In this document: piece after piece, positions 45,946-55,777 of the stretch
Layout of the letters: every line of letters begins with the position of its first letter
Position numbering within the stretch: position 1 is the stretch's first letter
NCBI RefSeq assembly: GCF_026684035.1
Contig: NZ_CP113361.1
Coordinates: 930,001-994,000, forward strand
From: Methanogenium organophilum
GTDB taxonomy: Archaea > Halobacteriota > Methanomicrobia > Methanomicrobiales > Methanomicrobiaceae
Length of the DNA stretch: 64,000 nt
Direction: 5' to 3'
Position numbers and translations under genes: made by a program
The notes under the pieces: generated by a model
Seen by the model: the letters and a program-made list of their open reading frames with translations, nothing else
Databases searched by the model: none
Told to the model about the DNA's origin: nothing

Positions 45946-47076
45946 TCATCTTACCTTCCGAATTACCACAATCCATTCTTTTTTTGTACAATTACATTCC
46001 TTCCGAACCCTACGAATGTCTGGAACTATATCTTCAACGGCATCACAAATTTCCAAGTTTCCAATTTGATCTGTTACTTCTACTAACGCTTGTGCAGTGC
46101 TGTATGAATGCTTCGTCCTTTTCACATTCCCAACAACAAATACAAAATATCCATTTTTTTTAATTGCTGGATAAAGATTACTCAGAGCATCCTTCATTAA
46201 AATTTTAAATTCTCCAATATTTCGTGGATTGGATTGATCGATTTCTTTAAATTGACTAATACCTAAAAACCATAATCTTAGACGATTATCTCGTGCATAA
46301 TCTAATGCGTTCATATATGGGGGGCTTGTTATCACGGCATCGATAGATTCATCTTCCAAGTTAATTTTTTGAGCAGATTCTAATAAACAAGCTCTATTTA
46401 ATGAAAAATCCAGTTCGGGAAATTTACGATATGATCGAACAATTTTCTTAATAATCCTTGATTCAAGATCCCTATATTCATATAATTCAGGGAATTGATC
46501 TTTTGGAAATTTTTTTGTACGCAGATATGGAACCATATGACTTGCAGGGTAAGAAAGGAACCCAGGTCGTTGATGATGGATAATGCCAAGAAGATTCGCC
46601 CTTATAAAATATTCATTTGATGTTCGCAATAACGTGTTAAAGGCGATGCATTCCTTCAGTGTGTCTGGATGATAGAAATCTTTCACCCAATCAGGAATAT
46701 TAGATAACGAAGTATTATTTGAGAGTATTTTCATCGACGATAAATAATCCCATGTTTTTTCTAAAGCCTCTTCAAGTGATTTATATGGATGCAATTTTGC
46801 ACATGTTAATGTATAGGCGTATGGATTTATATCACAAGAAACAACATTTCTGCCCAAAATCCAGCTTTCTAAAGGGATAGTTCCAGATCCTGAAAACGGA
46901 TCCAAAATCGTATCCTTTGGTTTCGAGAAGGTTTGAACCAATTTTTTTGCAAAAGCTGGTTTAATCTTACCAATGTAAGGTGAGATTTGATGGATATTAC
47001 AATCTTGATTTTGTGTATATCCTGACCATTCAATCGGATTTAACCCAAAATTATTCTGATCAGTAATCATTGTCAA
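45946..47076 (-). CDS. N4/N6 DNA methyltransferase
   Basis: A 376-residue amino-methyltransferase. Motif I is TILDPFSGSGTIPLE (59-66 core), the SAM-binding neighbour is VVSCDINPYAYTL, and motif IV is VITSPPYMNALDY (SPPY 251-254). SPPY is typical of N4-cytosine enzymes and DPPY of N6-adenine, so N4-cytosine is favoured. No restriction endonuclease gene is adjacent; the next genes are the pseudokinase-ATPase and the phosphoesterase, which suggests a modification function marking self DNA in a defence system, or a solitary methyltransferase. Confidence 0.85.
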   Translation of the reverse strand: MTMITDQNNFGLNPIEWSGYTQNQDCNIHQISPYIGKIKPAFAKKLVQTFSKPKDTILDPFSGSGTIPLESWILGRNVVSCDINPYAYTLTCAKLHPYKSLEEALEKTWDYLSSMKILSNNTSLSNIPDWVKDFYHPDTLKECIAFNTLLRTSNEYFIRANLLGIIHHQRPGFLSYPASHMVPYLRTKKFPKDQFPELYEYRDLESRIIKKIVRSYRKFPELDFSLNRACLLESAQKINLEDESIDAVITSPPYMNALDYARDNRLRLWFLGISQFKEIDQSNPRNIGEFKILMKDALSNLYPAIKKNGYFVFVVGNVKRTKHSYSTAQALVEVTDQIGNLEICDAVEDIVPDIRRVRKECNCTKKEWIVVIRKVR

Positions 47077-47293
47077 ATTCTCACTACCTGTATCACAAGT
47101 TAGATGATATTCATTTGAGTTAACACTACAATGTAGTTGTCATTCTTAATTATAAAAAAAGAGTGGCAAATTATATTCCAACGAAAGTGGGATGAATAAA
47201 ACCATCATTGTCAATCAGCCAGCTACGAGTCAATCCAAAAATCAAGTCAGATATTTCTCACGACAATTGTTATTCCCGATTAAACAACCAAAA

Positions 47294-47446
47294 TTAACGG
47301 GAATTCGGCTCGCTCTTCACTAACCGCAATGCTTCCCTGATGAGCTCACGACCGGCTTCGGTATCATCAGGATTCTCCATGTATTCATGGAATGCACGTG
47401 CGTTATCCCCTTCCAGGGACAGACCAAATTCAATTTTTGTTGCCAT
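47294..47446 (-). CDS. Small unknown protein (50 residues)
   Basis: ATG 47446 opens MATKIEFGLSLEGDNARAFH, and the frame ends at 47294 in KSEPNSR. The protein is acidic, and its second half (ELIREALRLV) is a helix. It begins 9 bp after the preceding small membrane-protein gene stops and is probably cotranscribed. Short, but in a codon-like pattern. I do not recognise a family. Confidence 0.5.
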   Translation of the reverse strand: MATKIEFGLSLEGDNARAFHEYMENPDDTEAGRELIREALRLVKSEPNSR

Positions 47447-47454
47447 TTCACGCC

Positions 47455-47745
47455 TCATATAATTGAAAATACAGTTTTTAGCATTTTTATAATGACTATG
47501 GCAAAACCCAGATATACCAATGAACCTGCAAAATCGCCCAAAGCCTGAGTAAATGCAATTAATCCATGCAGTAATTCAAATATTTCTTGAAGATCAGAAT
47601 TCCCCGATACAATATTCTCAAATAATGATTCAATCAGGGAAAAATGCAGATCATCAAAGACGCCGGTGATTTGATCCAAAACCTCTGAAAACAGAGAAGA
47701 CAACAACCCTTCCAGCCAATTCCAAATTACCTGACCATATCCCAT
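47455..47745 (-). CDS. Small membrane-associated protein (96 residues)
   Basis: Predicted amphipathic helices over the first 50 residues (WNWLEGLLSSLFSEVLDQI) and a C-terminal hydrophobic segment (GDFAGSLVYLGFAIVIIKML). It could be a membrane-pore protein or holin-like, but there is no family match that I recognise. Nearby genes are small and probably mobile. Its stop is close to the start of the 50-residue gene. Confidence 0.45.
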   Translation of the reverse strand: MGYGQVIWNWLEGLLSSLFSEVLDQITGVFDDLHFSLIESLFENIVSGNSDLQEIFELLHGLIAFTQALGDFAGSLVYLGFAIVIIKMLKTVFSII

Positions 47746-47807
47746 GATCGATAAAATAGCAACCTTCAGTTAATATCCTTCCCGTCGCAGGGTGAAAGTA
47801 ATACAAT

Positions 47808-48091
47808 CAAAAAAAAAGAAATCAGGCCTTACTCTTCGCCTTGATCTTCTTCAGGCAAACGTTTTCGTCCCGTTCCATTTCGCGGGGCCACATTTTGATG
47901 AATGCAGAGGCCTCCTTGAGCTCCGGGATAACCGTGAACCAGAAGTGCGTTGACACGGCGTTTCGTGCTCTCGATTTCGTTTAAGAGACGCTTCATCGTC
48001 GTCTCAATCCCAGCCGCCCGGATGATCTCGTCGACCAGTTCCTCGAAGGCACTCGCGGTCTCATCAATGACTGCGGAGGTGCCGAGCACGC
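47808..48091 (-). pseudogene. atpD 3'-end fragment, copy 1
   Basis: This segment matches the last ~270 bp of atpD (49780-50056), from the stop region to CCGAGCACGCCA, with scattered changes and one frame change. It starts in the middle of the gene ([20 protein letters not shown]) and has no promoter. It is one of three copies of the atpD 3' end in 2.2 kb. Confidence 0.8.
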
Positions 48092-48161
48092 CAAGAATGC
48101 AGACTCGTCAAAGAGATATACTGAAACCTTATCATCTAAAAAATGCAGATACCAACTACCA

Positions 48162-48326
48162 ATGACTCAGTTCAGTGTCATCGTTGAAAAAGACGAAGAC
48201 GGCTATTATGCTCATGTGCCCGCACTTCAAGGGTGTTATGCTCAGGGTGACACCTATGAAGAAGCCATTGAAAATATCAAAGATGTAACAAAATTGCATC
48301 TCGAAGATTTGACTGAATCAGGATAG
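48162..48326 (+). CDS. HicB-like antitoxin
   Basis: A 54-residue protein with the HicB fold: TQFSVIVEKDEDGYYAHVP, LQGCYAQGDTYEEAIENIKD and a short helical tail. The typical HicB partner HicA is not seen on either side, so it is an orphan. Some HicB-only genes are regulators. It lies in a cassette between two atpD 3'-end copies. Confidence 0.75.
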   Translation: MTQFSVIVEKDEDGYYAHVPALQGCYAQGDTYEEAIENIKDVTKLHLEDLTESG

Positions 48327-48484
48327 GAAATCCAAAAAAGATCAGATTATTCTTACAACAACAGGAATTTCCGAATTGAACCACCATATATATCCATACC
48401 AAACGCATCCCCACCGGGTTTCGGATTGGATTATTGCAGATCACCTTTCGCATAAGCCGCCCCTTTCCTATATTCGATTTTGTA

Positions 48485-48823
48485 TCAGATTGTGCTGTTA
48501 CCGAATTCTGCATCAGGCTGTACAGTTCCGTTTTCATACGGATTCACATACGGATTCAAATACCGGATTAAATACCTATCTAAATCAGGTCCTCGGGCTC
48601 CCTCAACGGTGAAAACATCAGAACCATTAACCCATATCCTGGCATCATATTTCGATTCAAATAATTCGAATACGTATTTATGCTCGACAATTAAAGCCCC
48701 GGTACGATTATTTCCGAACTGATGTAACTCAGTACCGGTCTCTAAATAACTATAGCTACACAAAAAAACGATTACAACTAAAATCACCAGTATATAAGGC
48801 GGCAACCTTGGTTTAATAATCAT
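48485..48823 (-). CDS. Membrane-anchored exported small protein
   Basis: A 112-residue protein with an N-terminal hydrophobic helix (YILVILVVIVFLCSYSYL) and an outside part (WVNGSDVFTVEGARGPDLD) rich in Tyr/Asn at the end. It could be a lipoprotein-like surface protein. No family is recognised. It lies in the same cassette as the HicB gene. Confidence 0.5.
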   Translation of the reverse strand: MIIKPRLPPYILVILVVIVFLCSYSYLETGTELHQFGNNRTGALIVEHKYVFELFESKYDARIWVNGSDVFTVEGARGPDLDRYLIRYLNPYVNPYENGTVQPDAEFGNSTI

Positions 48824-48879
48824 ACAATGAAAAATCCATTTCTCACCTGATATATCTTGCTAATTAAATAATGAATTAA

Positions 48880-48956
48880 AAAAAAGAAAATCAGGCCTTA
48901 CTCTTCGCCTTGATCTTCTTCAGGAGAACAAACTTCCCGTTCCATTTCATCAGGCC
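48880..48956 (-). pseudogene. atpD 3'-end fragment, copy 2 (short)
   Basis: About 75 bp match the end of atpD (GGCCTTACTCTTCGCC to CCCGTTCCATTTC), together with ~15 bp of A-rich sequence before the stop. It ends at the start of unrelated sequence at about 48956. Same orientation as the intact gene. Confidence 0.7.
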
Positions 48957-49081
48957 AGATTCCTGATCCAGCGTCATATGCACACACGTTGAAAAAATTT
49001 GATTTATAATCCGATACCCCGGACACTAAATCCGGATACCGGCAACAGATCAAACAGATACGGGAGACTGACCATATTTAT

Positions 49082-49723
49082 CTATTGATCTGAAGGCATC
49101 GGGACGATCCCCTGTATTTCGAACGGCAACCCTGTTGATGGACTGAGTTCAAGTTTGAATTCGGTATCCGGGGTCAGGGGATGGGGAGGCTTCACGTATA
49201 CGATAAACCTGTCGCCATCTTCAAGAAGCAGATCATCGTGACCGGTATCAGGGGCATGCGTATCAAATGCAGTCCATTCTCCTGGAGATATCATTAATTC
49301 TGAATAGACAGATGCTGCTGAATAATCCAGCACTTCAACAGAATCTGATGTACTAAGCGTGCACTGAACAGAACGGAAATCTACGGGTTCTTTTCCGATG
49401 GAGAGTCTAAATATACATACAATAATCGAGACATTCCCCTCATCGTTACTGTCATACATGCCATATACATCCCCGGAACCATCCAATGCTGATACTTCCC
49501 CGACAACACCGGTAACAATGGCATTTTCATTTTTAGCGAGGACGACCGAGGTAGGTTGAGCTATTGTCTGATCAGTCGATTGAGCCGTGACAGGTTCACC
49601 CGACACAGTATTTCCTGCCTGATCCCCCTCAGAGCCTATTTCAGTACACCCACAGCCCGTTGAAACAACAATCCCAAGAAAAAGCAATGACAAGACAAGC
49701 AGCGATATTCTATTATCAGCCAT
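49082..49723 (-). CDS. Exported protein with an archaellin-like outer domain
   Basis: A 213-residue protein with signal peptide LLVLSLLFLGIVVSTGCGC (lipobox or Cys pair). The domain (about 70-210) has the pattern of archaellin outer domains: VTGVVGEVSALDGSGDV, PVDFRSVQCTLSTSDSVEV, DLLLEDGDRFIVYVKPP, FEIQGIVPMPSDQ. It shares this with the archaellin-like gene at 59599. It lacks the archaellin N-terminal polymerisation helix. It is probably a surface lipoprotein of unknown role, in a cassette between atpD copies. Confidence 0.6.
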   Translation of the reverse strand: MADNRISLLVLSLLFLGIVVSTGCGCTEIGSEGDQAGNTVSGEPVTAQSTDQTIAQPTSVVLAKNENAIVTGVVGEVSALDGSGDVYGMYDSNDEGNVSIIVCIFRLSIGKEPVDFRSVQCTLSTSDSVEVLDYSAASVYSELMISPGEWTAFDTHAPDTGHDDLLLEDGDRFIVYVKPPHPLTPDTEFKLELSPSTGLPFEIQGIVPMPSDQ

Positions 49724-49786
49724 ACAGTGAGAGATTCATTTCCCACCCGATATATCTTGCCAATTGAATAATCAAAAAAAAGAGAA

Positions 49787-50416
49787 TCAGGCCTTACTCT
49801 TCGCCTTGATCTTCTTCAGGCGAACGAGTTCGTCCCGTTCCATTTCGTCAAGCCGCATTTTGATGAATGCAGAGGCTTCCTTGAGCTCCGGAATAACCTT
49901 GAACTCAAGTGCGTTGACACGGCGTTTCGTGCTCTCGATTTCGTTTAAGAGACGCTTCATCGTCGTCTCAATCTCAGCGGCCCGAATGATCTCGTCGACC
50001 AGTTCCTCAAAGGCACTCGCAGTCTCATCAATGACTGCGGATGTCCCGAGCACGCCATAGCCGCGCTCGGCAAGGTTCTTCTGGACCTTGGACGACTCGA
50101 TCTCAGGGACCACAACGCCCATGATGTTCTTCTGTTTCAAGGTGAGCTGGGGTTTCTCGCGGACAGACATTGCCGCCGCTTTGACCCCGATTGCTCCCTC
50201 AATAGTGTTTGCAAGGGCGATCATCTGCTGGGCACGCTCGTACTTATCGCCGACAGCGTCCCGGCTTCCCTTCGCCTCTTCCAGCACCTTGAAGAACTCA
50301 AGGATCAGCCCGTCGCGCTTCATTTTAAGGATGTTATATCCACGCTCCGAGAGCTTGACCCTTCTCTTGAGGTTAATAAGCTCGGACCGTGTTGGTTTCA
50401 CATCTTTCAGCGCCAT
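49787..50416 (-). CDS. atpD: A-type ATP synthase subunit D
   Basis: Central-stalk rotor subunit, the V/A-type counterpart of F-type gamma. The 209-residue coiled-coil protein has KPTRSELINLKRRVKLSERG, GYNILKMKRDGLILEF and [20 protein letters not shown], as in the family. It is the last gene of the operon, 6 bp after atpB. Its 3' end is repeated twice more downstream, at 48880 and 47808, so this is the intact original. Confidence 0.95.
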   Translation of the reverse strand: MALKDVKPTRSELINLKRRVKLSERGYNILKMKRDGLILEFFKVLEEAKGSRDAVGDKYERAQQMIALANTIEGAIGVKAAAMSVREKPQLTLKQKNIMGVVVPEIESSKVQKNLAERGYGVLGTSAVIDETASAFEELVDEIIRAAEIETTMKRLLNEIESTKRRVNALEFKVIPELKEASAFIKMRLDEMERDELVRLKKIKAKSKA

Positions 50417-50422
50417 GGGTGA

Positions 50423-51805
50423 TTATGCCCCCTGTTTGCGGTACTTCGGGTGGTATTTCTGAATCAGGTCGCGGTCGATACGGACCAGGAGCTCTTCCGG
50501 CAGCGTGGACAGGAGTTCCCATCCAAGGTCGAGTGAGTCCTCAATCGTCCGGTTCTCGTCATGGCCCTGGCGGACAAAGCGGTTCTCGAAGTGGTCAGCG
50601 AACTCAAGGAGCAGCTGGTCACGTTCTGATAACGCATCCTTACCGACAATCGCCACAAGTCCACGGAGATCCTGTCCTTCCGCATAGCCTGCATACATCT
50701 GGTCAGATACCTTCTTGTGGTCGTCACGGGTCTTCCCTTCGCCGATACCGGCGTTCATCAGCCGTGAGAGGGACGGAAGAACGTTGATTGGCGGGTAGAT
50801 ACCCTTGCGGTGGAGTTCACGGTTAACCACAATCTGGCCTTCCGTAATATATCCGGACAGGTCAGGAATCGGGTGGGTGATATCGTCACCGGGCATCGTC
50901 AGGATGGAGAGCTGGGTCACAGACCCCTTCTCGCCCTTAATAAGACCGGCACGCTCATAGAGCGATGCAAGATCGGTATACATGTAACCCGGATATCCAC
51001 GACGTCCGGGCACTTCCTCACGGGCCGCTCCGATCTGACGGAGAGCCTCACAATAATTGGTCATATCGGTGAGGATAACAAGCACATGGTAGCCAAGCTC
51101 GAATGCAAGGTACTCAGCGGTTGTCAGTGCAAGACGCGGGGTGATGATACGCTCGACTGCAGGGTCATCTGCAAGGTTCAGGAACACCACAGCGTGTTCG
51201 AGAGCACCGGTGCGCTCGAAGTCAGCCATGAACTGGTTCTCTTCTTCCTTCGTGATACCCATTGCAGCGAATACCACCGCAAACTCTTCAGTTGAGCCGG
51301 GCACACGTGCCTGACGGGCAATCTGCAGAGCGATTTCGTTGTGGGGCAGACCGGATCCCGAGAAGATCGGGAGCTTCTGGCCGCGCACCAGCGTGTTGGT
51401 CGCGTCAATCGTGGAGATACCGGTCTGGATGAAATCCGCAGGTGACTGGCGTGCGTACGGGTTAATTGCCGCACCGCCGATGTCGAGGCGCTTCTCCGGA
51501 ACAATCTCCGGGCCGCCGTCCTTTGGCTTACCTGCACCGGAAAGGATACGTCCGAGCATGTCACGGCCGACAGGCATCTTGATGGTCTCGCCGGTGAAGC
51601 GGACACCAGAGTCCTTACCGATACCGGCAGTAGACTCGAAGACCTGAACAACCACGAATTCGTCAGACGAATCGAGTACCTGACCACGCTTCACTGTACC
51701 ATCTGACTGGACAATGTTCACGAGCTCTTCGTACCCGACCGGCTCGGTCTTCTCGACAAAGACAAGCGGGCCTGCGATCTTGTTGATCGTGCGGTATTCT
51801 TTCAT
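50423..51805 (-). CDS. atpB: A-type ATP synthase subunit B
   Basis: The regulatory/non-catalytic hexamer subunit. It has the A/B fold without a proper P-loop and the conserved core [37 protein letters not shown], and a C-terminal helical domain. Its start overlaps the atpA stop by 4 bp. The length (460) is standard. Confidence 0.96.
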   Translation of the reverse strand: MKEYRTINKIAGPLVFVEKTEPVGYEELVNIVQSDGTVKRGQVLDSSDEFVVVQVFESTAGIGKDSGVRFTGETIKMPVGRDMLGRILSGAGKPKDGGPEIVPEKRLDIGGAAINPYARQSPADFIQTGISTIDATNTLVRGQKLPIFSGSGLPHNEIALQIARQARVPGSTEEFAVVFAAMGITKEEENQFMADFERTGALEHAVVFLNLADDPAVERIITPRLALTTAEYLAFELGYHVLVILTDMTNYCEALRQIGAAREEVPGRRGYPGYMYTDLASLYERAGLIKGEKGSVTQLSILTMPGDDITHPIPDLSGYITEGQIVVNRELHRKGIYPPINVLPSLSRLMNAGIGEGKTRDDHKKVSDQMYAGYAEGQDLRGLVAIVGKDALSERDQLLLEFADHFENRFVRQGHDENRTIEDSLDLGWELLSTLPEELLVRIDRDLIQKYHPKYRKQGA

Positions 51806-53559
51806 CTCTGGTATGCCTCCTTGAGTTTCGCCACTTCAGCTTCCATCGCCGTGTTAATCTTGGCGATGTCAGCCTTGTAGTCCTTCGTGAACTTGATCTG
51901 CGGCAGGTCGTTCTTCGACGTGATCGTGATGACCTTTGCAGGCGGCACGCCAAGCTTCTGGGCGCCGTATGCGAGATCTGCGTAGATCTTGATGGACTTC
52001 ATGATGTCGTACTGCTTTTCAGTCGAACAGTAGGTGTCCACCGGGTCGAATGCGTTCTGCTGCAGGAAGATCTCACGAAGCATACGTGCGATTTCAATCG
52101 TGACCTGCTCTTCGTCAGGCAGTGCGTCTGAACCGACGAGCTGCACAATCTCCTGGAGTTCTGCTTCCTTCTGGAGGACTTCCATCGCCCAGACACGCAG
52201 ACCGTTCCACTCCGGCGACACATTCTCATCATACCATCCGGACAGGGTGTCCAGGTAGAGTGAGTATGAGTTCAGCCAGTTGATTGCCGGGAAGTGACGG
52301 CGCTGGGACAGCTTTGCGTCCAGTGCCCAGAAACACTTCACGATACGCAGCGTGTTCTGTGTAACCGGTTCTGAGAAGTCACCACCGGGCGGGGAAACCG
52401 CACCGATAACGGTAACAGATCCGGACTCCATGTTGAGGGTATCGACACGACCGGCACGCTCATAGAACTCGGAGAGACGGGCTGCAAGGTATGCAGGGTA
52501 TCCCTCTTCACCGGGCATCTCTTCAAGACGGGAAGAAATTTCACGCATTGCTTCTGCCCAGCGTGAGGTTGAGTCTGCCATCAGTGAGACATCGAATCCC
52601 ATATCACGGAAGTACTCTGCGATGGTGATACCGGTGTATACACTTGCTTCACGTGCGGCAACAGGCATGTTGGACGTGTTTGCAATCAGCACCGTTCTCT
52701 CCATCAGAGGCTTTCCGGACTTCGGGTCCTCAAGCTCAGGGAACTCGGTCAGAACTTCGGTCATCTCGTTGCCACGTTCACCGCAGCCGATGTAGACCAC
52801 AATCTGTGCGTCAGACCACTTTGCCAGTGCCTGCTGGGTAACCGTCTTTCCTGATCCGAACGGACCCGGAATTGCGGCGGTACCGCCCTTTGCAATCGGG
52901 AAGAGACCGTCGAGGATACGCTGACCGGTAACGAGTGGAATGTCCGGGTTCTTCTTTTCCGTAACCGGACGGGGCACACGCACAGGCCAGACCTGCATCA
53001 TCTTAATCTCTTCACCATTGTCGAGGGTACAGACCACTTCATCAATGGTGTACTCACCGGACTTGATCTCAGTTACCACACCGCCCTTGAAGTTCGGGGG
53101 TACCATGATCTTGGTGAGAATGTTTGTCTCCTGTACTTCACCGATGACCGCACCCGGCCCAACGGTGTCGCCCTTCTTGACGGTAGGGACAAATTCCCAG
53201 AGCTTCTCATGTGAGAGACCTGGTGCTGACACACCACGCTCAATGAAGTTGCCCATCTTGTCAACAAGGACCTCCAGCGGACGCTGGATACCATCATAAA
53301 TACTTGTCAGAAGGCCCGGTCCGAGCTCGACAGCGAGAGAGAGGCCGGTGTTCGAGACAGGTTCACCTGGTCTGATACCTGAGGTGTTCTCGTACACCTG
53401 GATGATGGTTTTGTCGCCCTCAATCCTGATGACCTCGCCCATAAGCTGCTCGTCTCCGACCTGCACCACATCATACATGTGTGCCTCAAGACCGACTGCG
53501 GTGACAACCGGCCCGGAGATGCGCTTAAGTATTCCGTTTGAATTTCCTTTCACTTCCAC
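51802..53559 (-). CDS. atpA: A-type ATP synthase catalytic subunit A
   Basis: The 585-residue catalytic subunit with the A-type P-loop [16 protein letters not shown] (about 232-247), preceded by the non-homologous insertion typical of A/V-type A subunits (residues about 115-190), and [16 protein letters not shown]. Start [19 protein letters not shown] is in frame with the family. It overlaps atpF by 10 bp. Membership in the A3B3 head is clear. Confidence 0.97.
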   Translation of the reverse strand: MEVKGNSNGILKRISGPVVTAVGLEAHMYDVVQVGDEQLMGEVIRIEGDKTIIQVYENTSGIRPGEPVSNTGLSLAVELGPGLLTSIYDGIQRPLEVLVDKMGNFIERGVSAPGLSHEKLWEFVPTVKKGDTVGPGAVIGEVQETNILTKIMVPPNFKGGVVTEIKSGEYTIDEVVCTLDNGEEIKMMQVWPVRVPRPVTEKKNPDIPLVTGQRILDGLFPIAKGGTAAIPGPFGSGKTVTQQALAKWSDAQIVVYIGCGERGNEMTEVLTEFPELEDPKSGKPLMERTVLIANTSNMPVAAREASVYTGITIAEYFRDMGFDVSLMADSTSRWAEAMREISSRLEEMPGEEGYPAYLAARLSEFYERAGRVDTLNMESGSVTVIGAVSPPGGDFSEPVTQNTLRIVKCFWALDAKLSQRRHFPAINWLNSYSLYLDTLSGWYDENVSPEWNGLRVWAMEVLQKEAELQEIVQLVGSDALPDEEQVTIEIARMLREIFLQQNAFDPVDTYCSTEKQYDIMKSIKIYADLAYGAQKLGVPPAKVITITSKNDLPQIKFTKDYKADIAKINTAMEAEVAKLKEAYQR

Positions 53560-53852
53560 AAATCTACACCCACTGCTCTCTTAATTTTCTCACGCATCGA
53601 CACCCCGCCGACCTCTCCGCCGATTGACACGACGGTCGGCCTGACAGACTCGCCAAGCTCTGCCTGCAGGCGCTCGGGAAGGCGTCCCATATCGCTGCCG
53701 CGGATGACCAGTATTGCCACTGTCTCATCTGCCATCAGCCGGGTAACGGCATCCGTGAATGAAGCGTCATCCTCGGCGGCCACGGTCTTTTCAACGCCCG
53801 CGAGCCTGAACCCAAGAATGAAATCGCTGTTTCCGACTACTGCTATCTCCAT
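53550..53852 (-). CDS. atpF: A-type ATP synthase subunit F
   Basis: Small 100-residue central-stalk protein: [18 protein letters not shown] and [17 protein letters not shown]. Its Rossmann-like fold regulates ATPase rotation with subunit D. Order C-F-A-B-D fits the canonical archaeal operon. Confidence 0.94.
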   Translation of the reverse strand: MEIAVVGNSDFILGFRLAGVEKTVAAEDDASFTDAVTRLMADETVAILVIRGSDMGRLPERLQAELGESVRPTVVSIGGEVGGVSMREKIKRAVGVDLWK

Positions 53853-53857
53853 TGCTA

Positions 53858-54916
53858 CTACACCACCAGGAACTCGGCAATCGTCTCTCCGGGAAGCCCG
53901 GATTCCTTGCCACGGGCAATCGCCCGGAGGTTTGCAACCTCATAGCGCTTGCGCTTCAGGTAGACAAGTGTCGGGCAGATGGAGAACGGATATCTCTTTG
54001 AGATGCGGTCCATCTGGTCGAGCATCACCCGTGTGAGTGCATTCTCCATCTCATGAAGCGGCATCGACTTGTCAGCCGCGTCCATCAGCTCACCGATGGG
54101 GCCTTCGGGATACCGCTTCTTGATACCTTCAAGGATCTCCTCGATACTCTCTGAAGCGGCAAGGCGCACCAGTTCATCAACAGAGAAACTGCCGCCTGTG
54201 ACCATCAGCTCACGGACATCCTGCCGGACACCGCCCTTGTAGAGGCGAATCACGGTCTTGATGTTCATGAGATCGATTTCAAGCCTCAGATAGTCGCGGA
54301 ACGGCTTACCGCCCCGGACACCGCTTGCCGTCTGCTTGAAGACATAGCGGTAGAACTCCTTGAAAAGCTCATTTTCGAGATCGCCAAATGTACCCTTCTC
54401 CATTGCGGCAGGGAATTCACGCTCGAGAACCGGGTAGAGGGACCACGAAGAGAGGGCCTCTACAATACGCTCGGGGGAATCCTCTGCGAGGAGACGGTCG
54501 AGAACGACACGGTCAAGACTGCCTGCAGGGATAAGGACCTCTTTGATCTTCCCCGGACGGACCCCCTGGGTCTTTCCGCGAAGGATCGTGAGGACATTAT
54601 AGATATCCCAGTGCTGCAGGTAACTTGCCGTGAACTTCTTGATCACGCCGGGCATGATACCGAGGACATTCTGGAACTCTTTTGCAAGATTCCAGGAGAG
54701 TGCCACCTCAATGAGGTCCAGACCGGAGAACGATGAGGCAAGCTCATCAATCTCTGCCTTGTACTCCGTCTCCTCGATAGCACGGGTGATCTCGGGCAGG
54801 CTCATATTGAGCATCCGCATGTATTCGTCGTGGCCGATCAGCTTTGATTTGCGCACACGCATACGGGTGCTCGAGTAGATGTAGGGAGCAGGGCCAGTTG
54901 TGCTAACTGAACTCAT
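53858..54916 (-). CDS. atpC: A-type ATP synthase subunit C
   Basis: A 352-residue helical subunit, equivalent of V-type d, which links the membrane ring to the rotor. Helical repeats read [50 protein letters not shown] and [16 protein letters not shown]. Confidence 0.94.
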   Translation of the reverse strand: MSSVSTTGPAPYIYSSTRMRVRKSKLIGHDEYMRMLNMSLPEITRAIEETEYKAEIDELASSFSGLDLIEVALSWNLAKEFQNVLGIMPGVIKKFTASYLQHWDIYNVLTILRGKTQGVRPGKIKEVLIPAGSLDRVVLDRLLAEDSPERIVEALSSWSLYPVLEREFPAAMEKGTFGDLENELFKEFYRYVFKQTASGVRGGKPFRDYLRLEIDLMNIKTVIRLYKGGVRQDVRELMVTGGSFSVDELVRLAASESIEEILEGIKKRYPEGPIGELMDAADKSMPLHEMENALTRVMLDQMDRISKRYPFSICPTLVYLKRKRYEVANLRAIARGKESGLPGETIAEFLVV

Positions 54917-54934
54917 GTTTATATCCCCCCATAC

Positions 54935-55513
54935 CTACCCAAACAGGATATCTGATGCATCCTTTAATCCGGATTCCCATACTTCAGAGACGTAGGTGGA
55001 GTAACTGTAGTCAAGCTGCAGCGCTCCGTCAGCACTCTCTGCGATGATACCGCCGGTGATGTCTTTTGTTCCTGCCAGTGAGAACCCGGACAGGGTCTTC
55101 AGGCTCGAGAGCGCGTCCTCGACTGCACGAACATCACGTTCGTTGCAGTAGTAGACACCTTCGCCAAGCTCCTTTGCCGCTGCCTTACAGAGTTCGCGGA
55201 TGGCCTTCCGGTGGAATTCATCCGGCAGTGCCGCAATATCTGCGACAACCCGGTTGTAAACCTCGTCGAGGACATCCTTCTGGGCATTGAGAGTTTCACG
55301 CTTCACGGACAGATTGGCGGCGGCGACCTCCTGGGCCATGATATAGCCCTGCTGGCGGTTCGCTTCCTCCTCTGCTGCCGTCTTGATAGCGATGACCTTC
55401 TCCTGTGCCTCTGCAAGGATTGCGTCAACTTCTGCCTTGGCTTCGCTCTTTATTGCTTCGGACTCCCTGATGCCCTTGTCCCTGATCTCACCGACTACAG
55501 CATCCAATGCCAT
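54935..55513 (-). CDS. atpE: A-type ATP synthase subunit E
   Basis: Peripheral-stalk subunit of 192 residues: a coiled coil in the first 70 residues (IRESEAIKSEAKAEVDAIL) and a globular C-terminus (DVRAVEDALSSLKTL, TKDITGGIIAESADGALQL). Pairs with AtpH as the stator stalk. Confidence 0.93.
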   Translation of the reverse strand: MALDAVVGEIRDKGIRESEAIKSEAKAEVDAILAEAQEKVIAIKTAAEEEANRQQGYIMAQEVAAANLSVKRETLNAQKDVLDEVYNRVVADIAALPDEFHRKAIRELCKAAAKELGEGVYYCNERDVRAVEDALSSLKTLSGFSLAGTKDITGGIIAESADGALQLDYSYSTYVSEVWESGLKDASDILFG

Positions 55514-55525
55514 ATTCGTCAGTCC

Positions 55526-55774
55526 TCAGAATAAGAGCAGGAGTGCGATAACAAGACCGAAGATAACGACTGTCTCAGGGATAACCGTAAAGAGCAGTGC
55601 GAGACCGAACATCTCTTTATTCTCTGCGGTTGCTCCGACTGCTGCACCACCAATACCAAGCTGTGCAAGACCGGTACCCATACCGGCAAGGCCTACTGCG
55701 AGACCTGCACCAATTGCCTTGAATCCAACTGCCGATGCTTCTGCTACTTCGATGGTCATAGTTTCAACTACCAT
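55526..55774 (-). CDS. atpK: A-type ATP synthase membrane ring subunit K (c subunit)
   Basis: Two-helix proteolipid of 82 residues. The ion-binding Glu is in VIPETVVIFGLV; Gln in GTGLAQLGIGG on the first helix, together with Glu-Thr, is the pattern found in Na+-binding rings. ATG 55774 begins MVVETMTIEVAEASAVGF; a later ATG is possible. Cytosolic loop between the helices is ATAENKEM. Confidence 0.93.
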   Translation of the reverse strand: MVVETMTIEVAEASAVGFKAIGAGLAVGLAGMGTGLAQLGIGGAAVGATAENKEMFGLALLFTVIPETVVIFGLVIALLLLF

Positions 55775-55777
55775 ATT

